Part shown: positions 34,755 through 43,363 of the stretch, in pieces
Position numbering within the stretch: the stretch's first letter is position 1
Layout of the letters: every line of letters starts with the position of its first letter
DNA from: [Bacillus] enclensis
GTDB lineage: Bacteria; Bacillota; Bacilli; Bacillales; Bacillaceae_B
NCBI RefSeq assembly: GCF_001456935.1
Contig: NZ_KQ758484.1
Span: 62,001 to 126,000 of the forward strand
Direction: 5' to 3'
Length of the DNA: 64,000 nt
Made by a program: the position numbers and the translations under genes
Notes under the pieces: generated by a model
Databases searched by the model: none
The model's input: only the letters and a program-made list of their open reading frames with translations
What the model was told of the DNA's origin: nothing

Positions 34755-34808
34755 AAAAGCCCGTCCCTCACCACGGTAAAACACTACCGTAAAAAGGGAC
34801 GGGCTTTC
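34755..34808. terminator. Terminator-like hairpin, repeat family C copy 2
   Basis: AAAGCCCGTCCC and GGGACGGGCTTT form a 12-bp stem enclosing ACGGT/ACCGT. It follows the 34823 gene on the minus strand, with four A before the stem giving a short T-run. Very like 31291-31345. Confidence 0.75.
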
Positions 34809-34822
34809 AAAACTTCCTGAAG

Positions 34823-35065
34823 TCACGACCAAAAACGAATGACCCCCAGTGTCAACAAGACAACTGTGGCAACTGCGAACACGACGCCGAAACCCACCGG
34901 GATCTTACCTTTTTCCCGATAAGAACGGATTGCCGTTTCAACACCGGTGATCAACCAGAAAAGTCCGATGATCAGCCACGACTCACTAAGATGCTCGGTC
35001 GCAGCAAGAAAAAAACCAGCGGCTATCAATATGATTTTTATGCCGAGAAAAAAACGTTTTAACAT
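34823..35065 (-). CDS. Small membrane protein, unknown
   Basis: 80 residues with three hydrophobic segments (about 5-22, 28-44, 57-76) separated by short basic loops. AGGAGTG precedes the ATG. It lies 47 nt after the PH-domain gene in the same direction and closes at the family C hairpin. No family recognised. Confidence 0.65.
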   Translation of the reverse strand: MLKRFFLGIKIILIAAGFFLAATEHLSESWLIIGLFWLITGVETAIRSYREKGKIPVGFGVVFAVATVVLLTLGVIRFWS

Positions 35066-35112
35066 AAGAACACTCCTGTCATCTTTTCTTTTTCATAAAA
35101 AAAAGATGTCCC

Positions 35113-35481
35113 CTACAAGAGCGCCTCTGCTATCAACTTATCAAACTTCCTGACATCGATCCCCTTCTTGAGCTTCACCTTGATATGCCCTGCCTTCGTC
35201 CAAAGCTCGACCTCCGCATTCACATCAAGGAAGCTCCCGGCATTCTCCGTCGACCACATCAGAATAGAAGAATACGGCAGGGAATACACCTCCACCTTCT
35301 TTCCGGTAAGTCCCTGAGAATCCCTGACAATCAATCTCTTATTTGTAAAAATGGCACTGTCCCTGAACGTCTTATACGCAGCAACCGCTTCTTCCCCATT
35401 GACAAGAAGAGCCGTCACATCATCCGGTACCGGACATTCAGATAGCAGCGTCCATTCCAAAATACCTGTCGTTGCAGCCAT
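35113..35481 (-). CDS. Bacterial PH domain protein (YozO-like)
   Basis: 122-residue single-domain protein with a bacterial pleckstrin-homology fold: FRDSAIFTNKRLIVRDSQG followed by VEVYSLPYSSILMWSTENAG is the strand pattern of the bPH family, and ends with a C-terminal helix. Function unknown; similar proteins such as YozO are cytoplasmic. AAGGGGGATGAC precedes the ATG. Possibly co-transcribed with the small membrane protein that follows. Confidence 0.8.
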   Translation of the reverse strand: MAATTGILEWTLLSECPVPDDVTALLVNGEEAVAAYKTFRDSAIFTNKRLIVRDSQGLTGKKVEVYSLPYSSILMWSTENAGSFLDVNAEVELWTKAGHIKVKLKKGIDVRKFDKLIAEALL

Positions 35482-35585
35482 TTGTCATCCCCCTTGGAAA
35501 ATTTGGTTTACTCTATATCTATTCGACATGAATGTCGAAAACCCTTTTTAAAATCAGTCGGAGAGGATAAACACGCAGCGAAAAA

Positions 35586-35613
35586 AGCTTAGAAGATATC
35601 CTTCTAAGCCATT
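35586..35613 (-). terminator. Intrinsic terminator of the ASCH gene
   Basis: GCTTAGAAG and CTTCTAAGC form a stem with a 5-nt loop; on the minus strand six T follow. Confidence 0.85.
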
Positions 35614-35651
35614 AGCAGTCCACTTTAAAAAGTAAGAATTTCGATAAATAT

Positions 35652-36110
35652 CTATTCTTTCTTTCTCACATTCACTAACTCGAAACGCTCACAGACCAAC
35701 ATCATATCTTCCGAAAATTCCATCCCAGCATCATTTAGCTCTCTAGTAAAGAATCTTTCATGGGCTTCTTTCCAATATTGATAGGTTCTGTCTCCTTCAC
35801 CTTCCGCAATCGCAAAATCCTCCGGAACCTCGTTCATCGGCATGATCTTCACATCCACTGTTTTGATGATCGCTAAAGGTTCATCTTCACTGTTTAAAAT
35901 AATGCTGTAATCTTCATCGGTTGGCAGCGGCTCATTTTCCATTTCATAAAAAACCAGTCCCGAACAAGTGGCTGATTTCACACCATCTATGACCAATTGA
36001 GCTAAATGATCCGGATCCGCCCCGAATTGCCATGCACTAACTCTTATTGGTTTTTCTTGATTTTGTGACTTCCAAAATTCATCCCAATATATTCTCGATG
36101 CTTCATTCAT
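35652..36110 (-). CDS. ASCH domain protein
   Basis: 152-residue ASCH domain protein, a beta-barrel fold related to PUA and proposed to bind RNA or nucleotides. The pattern WQFGADPDHLAQLVIDGVKSATCSG, then EDYSIILNSEDEPLAIIKT and GDRTYQYWKEAHERFF matches the larger ASCH subfamily. AGGAGAG precedes the ATG. Single gene with its own terminator. No specific role can be given. Confidence 0.87.
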   Translation of the reverse strand: MNEASRIYWDEFWKSQNQEKPIRVSAWQFGADPDHLAQLVIDGVKSATCSGLVFYEMENEPLPTDEDYSIILNSEDEPLAIIKTVDVKIMPMNEVPEDFAIAEGEGDRTYQYWKEAHERFFTRELNDAGMEFSEDMMLVCERFELVNVRKKE

Positions 36111-36216
36111 ATTTTTCTCTCCTAAATCATTTTAAAGTCAATACTATCTAAACTAGATTATATCAACATTAAAAGAATTTGCTTTTATTCCTTAATTAAA
36201 AGGTATTTCCCCCAAT

Positions 36217-36257
36217 CAAAAAAACCCTCCCCGGGCACCATGCCTGAGAAAGGGTTC
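36217..36257 (-). terminator. Intrinsic terminator of the sugar-acid operon
   Basis: AACCCT and AGGGTT close an inner stem on the minus strand, followed by T7. Just after the permease stop. Confidence 0.75.
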
Positions 36258-36269
36258 TTCATCAATATC

Positions 36270-37613
36270 TTACAACCCCGGAAGAATCCCCGAGAACAAA
36301 CTCAAAATCAAAACCGTCGTAATCGCCGTCAATCCGGCAATGAATCCGCCGAGTGTCCATGCTTTGAGTGTCTGCGGGACAGTCAGTTTACCGAACCTGT
36401 TTACTACCCAGAAGCCTGAGTCATTCGGAAGGGAAAGACCGATTCCGCCGGCACAGATGGCAAGCCCGAGTAAGATTGGTGAGACACCAAGATCCACTGC
36501 CATCGGCCCCATGATGCTGGATGTCGTCACAAGGGCAACGGTTGCCGAACCGAGTGACGCACGCAGGATTTGCGAGAAAATGAAGGCAAGCAATAGAACC
36601 GGGATGCTCCAGCTTTGCATCGTCGCGATGAGGTGATCACCAATTCCACTTTTATTGATGACGGCACCGAACGCTCCGCCGGCACCAGTTACAAGGATGA
36701 TGATCCCCGCTGAGTTGATCGCTTCAGAATACAATCTGCTGTTTGGAACAGAGATATATGGTCTGAGCATGATGATCGCGGCGATGACACTTATGAACAG
36801 GGCAATGTTCTTATCACCGATGAAGCCTAATACACTTGAAAGTCCTGTGTCCGGGAATAACAGCTGCGATATAGTGTTGAGCAGGATGAGTGCAATTGGC
36901 AATGCCAGCATGAAGAAGCTTAGGCCAGTGCTGATTTCTTTTTTCGGTGCATCTTCAAGACTCACAGCAACTTCCTCTACGGCGCCCGAATGGTTCATGC
37001 GCTTCCCGATGAATAATCCGTAGAAATATCCGCCGGCAAGTGTTGCCGGGATGGCTACTAGAATTCCATAAAGGATGAATAACCCAAGATCTGATCCTGT
37101 ATTTTCCGCCACAACAAGCGGTCCTGGAGTCGGCGCGATCATGTTGTGGGAGACAATCAATCCTACACCTAGTGCCGTTACAAAAGAGATCACTGAGATT
37201 CCTGTTTTCTTTGATAAACTTTTGATCAATCCGCTTAAGATGACGAATGCGGCATCGAAGAATACCGGGATTGAAACAGCCGTACCCGTCAAGGCAAGAC
37301 CGGCCGGTGATTTTTTCACACCAAATGCTTTTAATACTGCCGCAGCGATTTTTTCAATCGCACCGGACGCGCCGAGGAACTGTCCAAAGATGACACCGAG
37401 TCCGATAAGGATCCCGACGCCGGTCAATGTATTCCCGAACCCCTGGGTCACGGTGGTTGCCACTTCATTCAGCGGCATGCCGATCACGACGGCCGTTGCA
37501 AAAGCAACACCGATCAGTGATAAAAATGGTTCAACCTTCAATTTTAAAATCAAGAAAAAAAGTGCAGCTAACGACAGTAAGAAAATCACAATCAACATAT
37601 TTCCTGTAACCAT
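36270..37613 (-). CDS. GntP family gluconate/sugar-acid permease
   Basis: 447-residue GntP family permease with about 12-14 hydrophobic segments. Family features include GFGNTLTGVGILIGLGVIFGQFLGASGAI and SHNMIAPTPGPLVVAE. It is the last gene of a dehydrogenase-kinase-permease operon, so a four-carbon sugar acid is the likely substrate rather than gluconate. I start it at ATG 37613 with AGGGGG upstream. A hairpin at about 37691-37714 in the gap after the kinase gene could reduce its expression. Confidence 0.88.
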   Translation of the reverse strand: MVTGNMLIVIFLLSLAALFFLILKLKVEPFLSLIGVAFATAVVIGMPLNEVATTVTQGFGNTLTGVGILIGLGVIFGQFLGASGAIEKIAAAVLKAFGVKKSPAGLALTGTAVSIPVFFDAAFVILSGLIKSLSKKTGISVISFVTALGVGLIVSHNMIAPTPGPLVVAENTGSDLGLFILYGILVAIPATLAGGYFYGLFIGKRMNHSGAVEEVAVSLEDAPKKEISTGLSFFMLALPIALILLNTISQLLFPDTGLSSVLGFIGDKNIALFISVIAAIIMLRPYISVPNSRLYSEAINSAGIIILVTGAGGAFGAVINKSGIGDHLIATMQSWSIPVLLLAFIFSQILRASLGSATVALVTTSSIMGPMAVDLGVSPILLGLAICAGGIGLSLPNDSGFWVVNRFGKLTVPQTLKAWTLGGFIAGLTAITTVLILSLFSGILPGL

Positions 37614-37716
37614 ATTCTGATTACCCCCTTTGTTTTTATGAAGCTCCATTTATGATAAGCCTGGCCGCCTGGATTCCCCTCAGAAAAAGACGGCCCTGCT
37701 TTGAACCCTAAAGCAG

Positions 37717-39150
37717 TTACTTGCTTTCAAGTGTCGAGACAACATCTCTTAACGTGGTGACTGCTCCGACATTCCCCGGAAAAATGACGTACGGGATGAA
37801 TGGGAACGTGCTTTCTTCACCTGTCTGCCAGACCGGGATCCCCGGTGCGATTTGACCCGCGACGGTCGCTCGTTTCACACACAACCCGTTTGTTCCGACA
37901 TCGCTGGAGGTAATTCCTCCTTTAGCAATCAGGTAGTTCGGTCTTACAGAGAAGTCACGGACGATGCTCGTCACAGCATTTGAAATCTCGACGGACAGCT
38001 GCAGCTCCTGCTCTTCCATCCCGTCGCCGAGATCTAGCCGCTTCCTCTTCGTATAGATGACCGTACTGATTCCACCGGCTACCTTTGTTTCCGCTTCATT
38101 CCGCACCCGCTCGATTTCCTTCCTGAACGCTTTTTTATCCAGGACGAGATGAGCGTCGAACTCAATGAAGTGCAGAGAGGACAATTCCTTCAGCGCGTTC
38201 AATTGATTGGTCGTCTTTTTGACATGGGAACCGACAATGACCAGACCGCCGTTCTCCCTCTCCTCATTGATCAGCTCTGCCCTCGTTAACAACGGCCGAG
38301 AAGAAATATCCCCGATCACCTTGGTAAAAGCAGCAGCCGTCCGGAAGATGAAACGTTTTCCTTCTTCGATGGCGAGGATCAGTGCCGTCGCAAATACCCT
38401 GACATCCGATTCTTCAACAGCATTGACAACGACCTTGCCGAAGTCATTCACCCCGAGTAATTGTGCTTTAATCCCATCAATGTCCAGGCTTCGGATCGAT
38501 TCCAGAGAAATGTACGTGACGCCTTCTTTTGGAAAAACGCCTTTTGTCTTTTCTTCGACCCATTCCCCTAAGTGACTCGACTTGTAGCCGAATGTCCGGT
38601 CCTTTGCGAATTCGGTTTCCCCGGCAGGTACAAGTTCGGTTTCCTGTTGAACGAAGTGAGTGTTCTCGACCGTCAGACGGCCGCCTTCTTTGAAAAATGG
38701 AAGGATCACTTCTCCGTCCACACGCCCGCCGCTTTCAGCTTCCATCGTACATCTTAAAACATCCGTTTCCAGCGGATAATGACCTCTCAGCGTCGAATCG
38801 CCGCGGCTGATAATCAGATAAGGAATACCCAATTTTTTTGATATAAGCTCGGTTCTTTCTGCAATATCCCGGTGAACCTGCTCGGTTTCTTTTGCCGTGA
38901 AGGCCCTCGAATTTGTCAGGATGAAGAACATCTGCCCCTCTTCCAAGAAACCAAGTTCAATGGTGTCTTCCTCCCAATCGGTGTATACCGAAACGTCGTG
39001 GACAGTCTGGACACCAGTCGGATCATCATCTAGGACGATGATTTTATGCTTGAATCCAGGTCTGACTTTTTCCCAAAGCTCATTTACTTTTCCTTCATCA
39101 ATAGACTGATAGGATGATAGGATTTCATCGACATTCCTTGTTTTCATCAC
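37717..39150 (-). CDS. Four-carbon acid sugar kinase (OtnK/DtnK-like)
   Basis: 477-residue kinase of the four-carbon acid sugar kinase family (formerly DUF1537/YgbK), which phosphorylates tetronates or 2-oxo-tetronates with ATP. The N-terminal domain has IIVLDDDPTGVQTVHD and RGDSTLRGHYPLE; the C-terminal nucleotide-binding domain has LIAKGGITSSDV. It begins with GTG-ATG overlapping the dehydrogenase stop. With the dehydrogenase it could convert threonate to 3-dehydrothreonate 4-phosphate; no aldolase is encoded nearby. Confidence 0.87.
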   Translation of the reverse strand: MMKTRNVDEILSSYQSIDEGKVNELWEKVRPGFKHKIIVLDDDPTGVQTVHDVSVYTDWEEDTIELGFLEEGQMFFILTNSRAFTAKETEQVHRDIAERTELISKKLGIPYLIISRGDSTLRGHYPLETDVLRCTMEAESGGRVDGEVILPFFKEGGRLTVENTHFVQQETELVPAGETEFAKDRTFGYKSSHLGEWVEEKTKGVFPKEGVTYISLESIRSLDIDGIKAQLLGVNDFGKVVVNAVEESDVRVFATALILAIEEGKRFIFRTAAAFTKVIGDISSRPLLTRAELINEERENGGLVIVGSHVKKTTNQLNALKELSSLHFIEFDAHLVLDKKAFRKEIERVRNEAETKVAGGISTVIYTKRKRLDLGDGMEEQELQLSVEISNAVTSIVRDFSVRPNYLIAKGGITSSDVGTNGLCVKRATVAGQIAPGIPVWQTGEESTFPFIPYVIFPGNVGAVTTLRDVVSTLESK

Positions 39151-40040
39151 TGGCTGACACCCTTTACTTCGAAATTCGCAAGCTTCTCGTAGTGTTGGAT
39201 GAGTCCGCCGTGATCATCGGCTGCTTTTCCGTCAGCCATCAAAGAGTGATACATCTCGAGCACCTGACTGGAAAGCGGAAGCGGCACTCCGATTGAGTGG
39301 GCTGTATCCATAACATTGGTCAAATCCTTCGCGTTGATGTCAATGCGTCCGCCGGCAACGAAGTTTCTTTCAAGAATCAACGGAACCTTCGCATCAAGCA
39401 CCGCACTTCCGGCCAGTCCTCCACGGATGGCTTCGTACATCTTTTTGATGTCAATCCCTGCTTTCGACGCCAGCGTCAATGCTTCTGACATCGCTGCGAT
39501 GTGGACATTCACCAGAATCTGATTGGCAAGCTTCGCTGTGGTACCGCACCCATTGTCTCCCACAAGCGTGATATCCTGACCCATCGCATCAAAGTATGGT
39601 TTCACCTTGTCATAGACTTCTTCTTTTCCTCCGACCATGATGGCAAGCGTCCCGTCGATCGCCTTCGGCTCCCCGCCGCTCACCGGGGCATCGAGCATTT
39701 CCATCCCCCTGGCTTCAAGTGCTTCGGCAATCCCTTTCGATTGAACGGGAGAGATCGAGCTCATATCGACGACGATTGCTCCATCATTCGCACCGTATAT
39801 GACACCGCTTTCACCAAGGACAACACTTTCCACATGCTCACCCTTAGGAAGCATCATGAAAATGATGTCACTCATCTCCCCTACTTCTTTTGCAGAACCG
39901 GCTCCCCGTGCTCCTGAGCCCACTAACTCTTCCACTGCTGACTCATTAATATCAAACACGGTTACATCGTAGCCACTCTTAACCAGATTCAGTGACATCG
40001 GTTTTCCCATGATGCCAAGACCAATAAATCCAAGTCTCAT
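39147..40040 (-). CDS. 3-hydroxyacid dehydrogenase family (LtnD/GarR-like)
   Basis: 297-residue NAD(P)-dependent beta-hydroxyacid dehydrogenase. The Rossmann motif GLGIMGKPM is at residues 7-15, the substrate-binding DAPVSGGEPKA near 118-128 and the catalytic-lysine helix GCGTTAKLANQI with K near 170. In the kinase context it is most like L-threonate dehydrogenase or tartronate semialdehyde reductase. AGGAGGGA precedes the ATG chosen; a longer frame to 40088 is unlikely. First gene of the operon, with three GTAYAC operators upstream. Confidence 0.87.
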   Translation of the reverse strand: MRLGFIGLGIMGKPMSLNLVKSGYDVTVFDINESAVEELVGSGARGAGSAKEVGEMSDIIFMMLPKGEHVESVVLGESGVIYGANDGAIVVDMSSISPVQSKGIAEALEARGMEMLDAPVSGGEPKAIDGTLAIMVGGKEEVYDKVKPYFDAMGQDITLVGDNGCGTTAKLANQILVNVHIAAMSEALTLASKAGIDIKKMYEAIRGGLAGSAVLDAKVPLILERNFVAGGRIDINAKDLTNVMDTAHSIGVPLPLSSQVLEMYHSLMADGKAADDHGGLIQHYEKLANFEVKGVSQ

Positions 40041-40086
40041 ATTTATTCCCTCCTGATGAAATAAAGCGTTTTCATTTGTTGTCACC

Positions 40087-40143
40087 AATTGTACACAATA
40101 ATTTATATTTTGTATACAAAAATATTTAAAATGTATACAAAAT
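40087..40143. promoter_or_regulatory. Three GntR-type operators at 21-bp spacing
   Basis: Palindromes TTGTACACAA, TTGTATACAA and ATGTATACAA have centres GTACAC 40091, GTATAC 40112 and GTATAC 40133, each 21 bp apart. They lie between the operon start and the divergent GntR gene and are the likely sites of that regulator. Confidence 0.75.
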
Positions 40144-40265
40144 TATTTTCCGTTAGAACTTTCAAATAGTACCAACTCGTTCTATACTTTTAGGAAGGGC
40201 ATTATTTTTAACAGCCAAATACGTAAAAAAGACAAACAGAAAGTCTTTCATTGGAGTCGATTTAG

Positions 40266-40883
40266 TTGAAGAAGAAAACACAGCAGCACGCTTATCTGCA
40301 ATCTTATGAATATATACGTGACCAAATCTTGAATGGAGAACTCGAACGGGGCACAAAGCTGATCGAGGAAAAACTCGCGGAACAACTCGGAGTGAGCCGG
40401 ACACCGATCCGCGAATCCATCCGGAAACTCGAACAGGAAGGGCTTGTGAAACAAAAGCGAGTCGTCAATCCGACCGACATGGACCTCCGCCACTACTTCC
40501 AGGTCCGCATCCTCCTCGAAGGATTCGCAGCCCGGTCGGCCGCTACCTATATGAACGAAGCAGACCTTAACCAGCTGAAAGAATGCATCGACATCGGCAG
40601 GAACGGCACAAACGAAGAAATCATGGAAGCCAACAAACAATTCCACGACATCATCGTCAACGCCACCAACAATCCCGTCATGGTCGACACCATCGAACGC
40701 ATGCAGTCGATCATCTACTTATTCAGGAAAACGGTCGTTTACCACAACCGGCCATTCCTGATTGATGAACATCAGGAGATTTATGATGCAATTGTTGCTC
40801 ATAATGGAGATGAAGCTGAGAGGTTGATGAAAGAGCATATCCAGGCGGATTTGGAGTTTTGTTTGCATGTGATGCGGGGGTAA
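40266..40883 (+). CDS. GntR/FCD transcriptional regulator of the sugar-acid operon
   Basis: 205-residue GntR regulator: winged helix at about 10-75 (GTKLIEEKLAEQLGVSRTPIRESIRKLEQEGLV) and an FCD domain with candidate metal-binding residues (QFHDIIV, DEHQEIYDAI, MKEHI). The start is TTG with GGAG upstream. Divergent from the dehydrogenase-kinase-permease operon and presumably its repressor, released by a sugar-acid intermediate. Confidence 0.9.
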   Translation: MKKKTQQHAYLQSYEYIRDQILNGELERGTKLIEEKLAEQLGVSRTPIRESIRKLEQEGLVKQKRVVNPTDMDLRHYFQVRILLEGFAARSAATYMNEADLNQLKECIDIGRNGTNEEIMEANKQFHDIIVNATNNPVMVDTIERMQSIIYLFRKTVVYHNRPFLIDEHQEIYDAIVAHNGDEAERLMKEHIQADLEFCLHVMRG

Positions 40884-40887
40884 AAAA

Positions 40888-40934
40888 AAGCTGGGCAATG
40901 ATACCGAATGTTCGGTGATCATACCCAGCTTCTA
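40888..40934. terminator. Bidirectional terminator between convergent genes
   Basis: AAGCTGGG and CCCAGCTT with inner ATGAT/ATCAT and CCGA/TCGG form a long stem between the GntR gene and the phosphotransferase gene. Confidence 0.8.
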
Positions 40935-40951
40935 TTACGATTCTTGTCCTA

Positions 40952-41938
40952 TCAATCTAACTTCTCAATATTTGAGCTGTATTTTTCCATCACCCCAACG
41001 AGCTTCACCCGTAAATCCTCCAGCCATCCAGGATGACCGCCGCCTTCCTCAATATCAACAGCCCTGATCAACCTGGCAAGGGAAATCAAATTGTGCATCC
41101 TCTCGAAACCAGATGCCGACTTAAGTATATCCAGATCGAGATCCGTTTCACTCTCATAACCTTCTATAAATATTTTGGTCACCGGATTTTCCCCATCAAA
41201 ATCCCCTGCATCCCTTAATGCATACACAATATCCGCGGCATACCAATGTACCGATGAGTCATCAAAATCAAGCATTCCGATTGTTTCATGATCAAACATC
41301 ACATTGTCCATCTCAAAATCATAATGGATGAGCCCGTAATGTTCTTTTGATAAGCTCAACCCGTCTGCCCATTCAAGCAGCCTGTCACACTCTCTATGCG
41401 CGGCCAGTTCTTGCTTCGGAAGGATATCTTTTGCTGCTATCAAACGTTCTTTCCAGCTTGGGCGATTCACCCTGAATCCTTCAGGCAGCTGTTTAAGATG
41501 TTCATGAAGATTTCCGAGGGCCTTCCCCCACAGATATACCTGCCGTTCTGTCATCTCTTCCAAATCAAGATGGTCACCTTCCATCGCTTCGAATACGACA
41601 GCATAAAACGTCCCTATATCAGTTTCCGCCACTTCGATATCATTTCCCTTTATTGATGGTACCGGTTTAGCCACATTCAGCGACTTCTCCCCGAGATACC
41701 TAACGATGGCAAGTTCTGCTTCAATCGACAGATAGTCCCTTTCTGAAGAATCATTGAATCTTAGAAAATACTGCTTTCCGTCTAAAGTGAATGTTAAAAC
41801 AACATTCGCACTCGCCCTCACAATCGCCACAGAGTCTTCGTCAAACCCCCACGGGTCAAGAATTTGCTCAATGAATGAATCACCCTCTTCACTGTACAAT
41901 CTGTTCATCACTTTTTTCATCGTACTTAATTTCATCAT
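40952..41938 (-). CDS. Aminoglycoside phosphotransferase family kinase
   Basis: 328-residue protein-kinase-like small-molecule phosphotransferase (APH/choline kinase fold). The catalytic loop is HYDFEMDNVMFD and the metal-binding motif LDFDDSS follows; the N-lobe has ANVVLTFTLDGKQYFLRF. The substrate may be an antibiotic or a metabolite; sequence alone does not decide. I start it at ATG 41938 (GAGGGGAAG upstream); an open frame to 42064 crosses a terminator hairpin. The leader at 42004-42221 suggests attenuation control. Confidence 0.82.
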   Translation of the reverse strand: MMKLSTMKKVMNRLYSEEGDSFIEQILDPWGFDEDSVAIVRASANVVLTFTLDGKQYFLRFNDSSERDYLSIEAELAIVRYLGEKSLNVAKPVPSIKGNDIEVAETDIGTFYAVVFEAMEGDHLDLEEMTERQVYLWGKALGNLHEHLKQLPEGFRVNRPSWKERLIAAKDILPKQELAAHRECDRLLEWADGLSLSKEHYGLIHYDFEMDNVMFDHETIGMLDFDDSSVHWYAADIVYALRDAGDFDGENPVTKIFIEGYESETDLDLDILKSASGFERMHNLISLARLIRAVDIEEGGGHPGWLEDLRVKLVGVMEKYSSNIEKLD

Positions 41939-42003
41939 GTTACCAACTTCCCCTCTTATGATTATTGTAAAAACACTCAATAAGCACGGGGCTTTTTCTG
42001 CAT

Positions 42004-42039
42004 AAAAAAGGAGAGCCAAATAAAAGATCTCGGCTCTCC
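42004..42039 (-). terminator. Leader terminator before the phosphotransferase gene
   Basis: GGAGAGCC (42010-42017) and GGCTCTCC (42032-42039) form a perfect 8-bp stem; on the minus strand six T follow. It lies about 70 nt before the start codon, inside the leader, so it should stop transcription unless prevented. Confidence 0.8.
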
Positions 42040-42105
42040 TCTCCATGTTACAGATGATTTTCAATTATGATGGAAGCCCTGCGTCCGCCCCATCCATTAT
42101 GATCA

Positions 42106-42159
42106 TCACATTCTATTCACAACGGGCAAGGCGGACGAACTTATTGAATTAACAGACAT
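42106..42159 (-). CDS. Candidate 17-residue leader peptide
   Basis: ATG at 42159 with AAGGGG 8 nt upstream; product MSVNSISSSALPVVNRM. It begins about 34 nt after a good promoter and ends about 67 nt before the leader terminator. Codons 8-10 (42130-42137 on the complement) are CGTCCGCC in RNA and match GGCGGACG at 42082-42089, so ribosome position on the ORF could change leader folding. This is the layout of drug-inducible attenuators, but the peptide itself is not one I recognise. Confidence 0.5.
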   Translation of the reverse strand: MSVNSISSSALPVVNRM

Positions 42160-42192
42160 ACACCTCACCCCTTCCGATTAAAGTTACTCCTA

Positions 42193-42221
42193 TTATAAAC
42201 TTGATAATTTTGGAAGACAAG
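42193..42221 (-). promoter_or_regulatory. Sigma-A-type promoter of the phosphotransferase leader
   Basis: TTGTCT (42216-42221) and TATAAT (42193-42198) on the minus strand, spaced exactly 17 nt. Located 34 nt before the leader ORF. Confidence 0.75.
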
Positions 42222-42252
42222 AAGAATTTCGTTTTTATTCCCCTATTAAACT

Positions 42253-42768
42253 TTATACATTCAAACTCTCCGCCTTACGCTCCTGACTCCTATGCAGCTG
42301 CTTCATCGCAAACCTGGCAACCGGCTGAGCCACCAGCAGTTCAATCCACAAAGCAATCCCAAAATTTCGCGGCCAGATATGAATGAAATTCTCAATCGGG
42401 GCCATGCTGATTTGTTTCGTCCCGATCCAATTCCCGATGATGGACAACAGGATGGATAAAACCGTAACAGTAAATAGCGTTTCAAATAAAACCCTGGCAT
42501 TGAATCCATCCGCCTTCTCCACAAATTTAGGCATCAGCTTCCCGACAACCGGTCCTGCTATCAGGGTGACACAAAAAATTACGACCACCCACATGATCGG
42601 AATGATCTTCAAGGTATCCGTGTATACGTCCATGCTGAACCCGCGTTCCAATCCGACGATAATCGGGGCAATCGTGTTCACTGAAATAATGGATATGATC
42701 AACAAAAAGAGGATCCCTTCTTTTCCGTTCCTCGGCAGCCTTGTCTCTGTGTACATAGTATTTGTCAT
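42253..42768 (-). CDS. DUF2798 family membrane protein
   Basis: About 171 residues with four transmembrane helices arranged as two DUF2798 pairs (IISIISVNTIAPIIVG then VVIFCVTLIAGPVVGKL; later LSILLSIIGNWIG then NFGIALWIELLVAQPVARF). Function unknown. ATG 42768 has AGAAGGG 9 nt upstream and is preferred to the ATG three codons before. No clear terminator follows before the phosphotransferase promoter region. Confidence 0.8.
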   Translation of the reverse strand: MTNTMYTETRLPRNGKEGILFLLIISIISVNTIAPIIVGLERGFSMDVYTDTLKIIPIMWVVVIFCVTLIAGPVVGKLMPKFVEKADGFNARVLFETLFTVTVLSILLSIIGNWIGTKQISMAPIENFIHIWPRNFGIALWIELLVAQPVARFAMKQLHRSQERKAESLNV

Positions 42769-43108
42769 GTTCAACATCCCTTCTCTTTAGCACCTTGTCA
42801 TTATAGCGATAGCGGGACTGCCTTCATAAGTGAACATTTTGTGAACGTTTTACATACCCTAACCTTTCAAATAAATGCAATAAAAAAACCCGGTTCCAAA
42901 AGCCGAGGCCCCCTTTTTCAAGCACATAACCCTTCTTCACTAAATGGACTTTTATTCAAAAAAAGTCCACAAAACAAGCAAAAAACTTTCCAAAAACCAA
43001 CTATTCCTCTCACCATCGCCTACTCTCTAAGTGATCAAGGACAATATTGACCTCATTCTCTTCTAAATCAAACAAATTACGTCGTCCCTCTAACACATGC
43101 TCTGCTTT

Positions 43109-43210
43109 TATTATCGATTTTTTCAAATTTATTATCGAGATTGAAAAATATTTTATCGAAAATGGTAATTTTATTATCGAAAGGCTGTAAGCCACTGCTC
43201 TTTTTTATCA
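43109..43210. repeat. Phased short-repeat array A5 (TATTATCGA type)
   Basis: Units at 43109, 43130, 43151 and 43172, every step exactly 21 nt, then a fifth variant TTTTATCA at 43203 (step 31). The same 21-21-21-31 layout occurs in array A6. It lies beyond the terminator of the 43364 gene. In the rest of 42778-43327 I see only a GC-rich inverted repeat near 42888-42915 and a lone TATTATCAAA at 43263. Confidence 0.82.
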
Positions 43211-43327
43211 ATTACCTGGCGTTCTTATTAAAGCCTGCTTGGTATTAGCGAAATGACTCCGATATTATCAAACCAGACTACCAATCTTTCTATATTTACA
43301 CGCAGACAGGAAGACCCCCCTAAAACA

Positions 43328-43360
43328 AAAAAACCAAGAGAATTTCTCTCTCGGTTTTCT
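43328..43360 (-). terminator. Intrinsic terminator of the acyl-CoA ligase gene
   Basis: On the minus strand AAACCGAGAGA pairs with TCTCTTGGTTT, followed by T-rich sequence. Confidence 0.8.
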
Positions 43361-43363
43361 CCC

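Noticed and set aside
41939-42064. N-terminal extension of the phosphotransferase
   Set aside because: It would be read through a terminator stem and T-run; the downstream ATG has a ribosome site.
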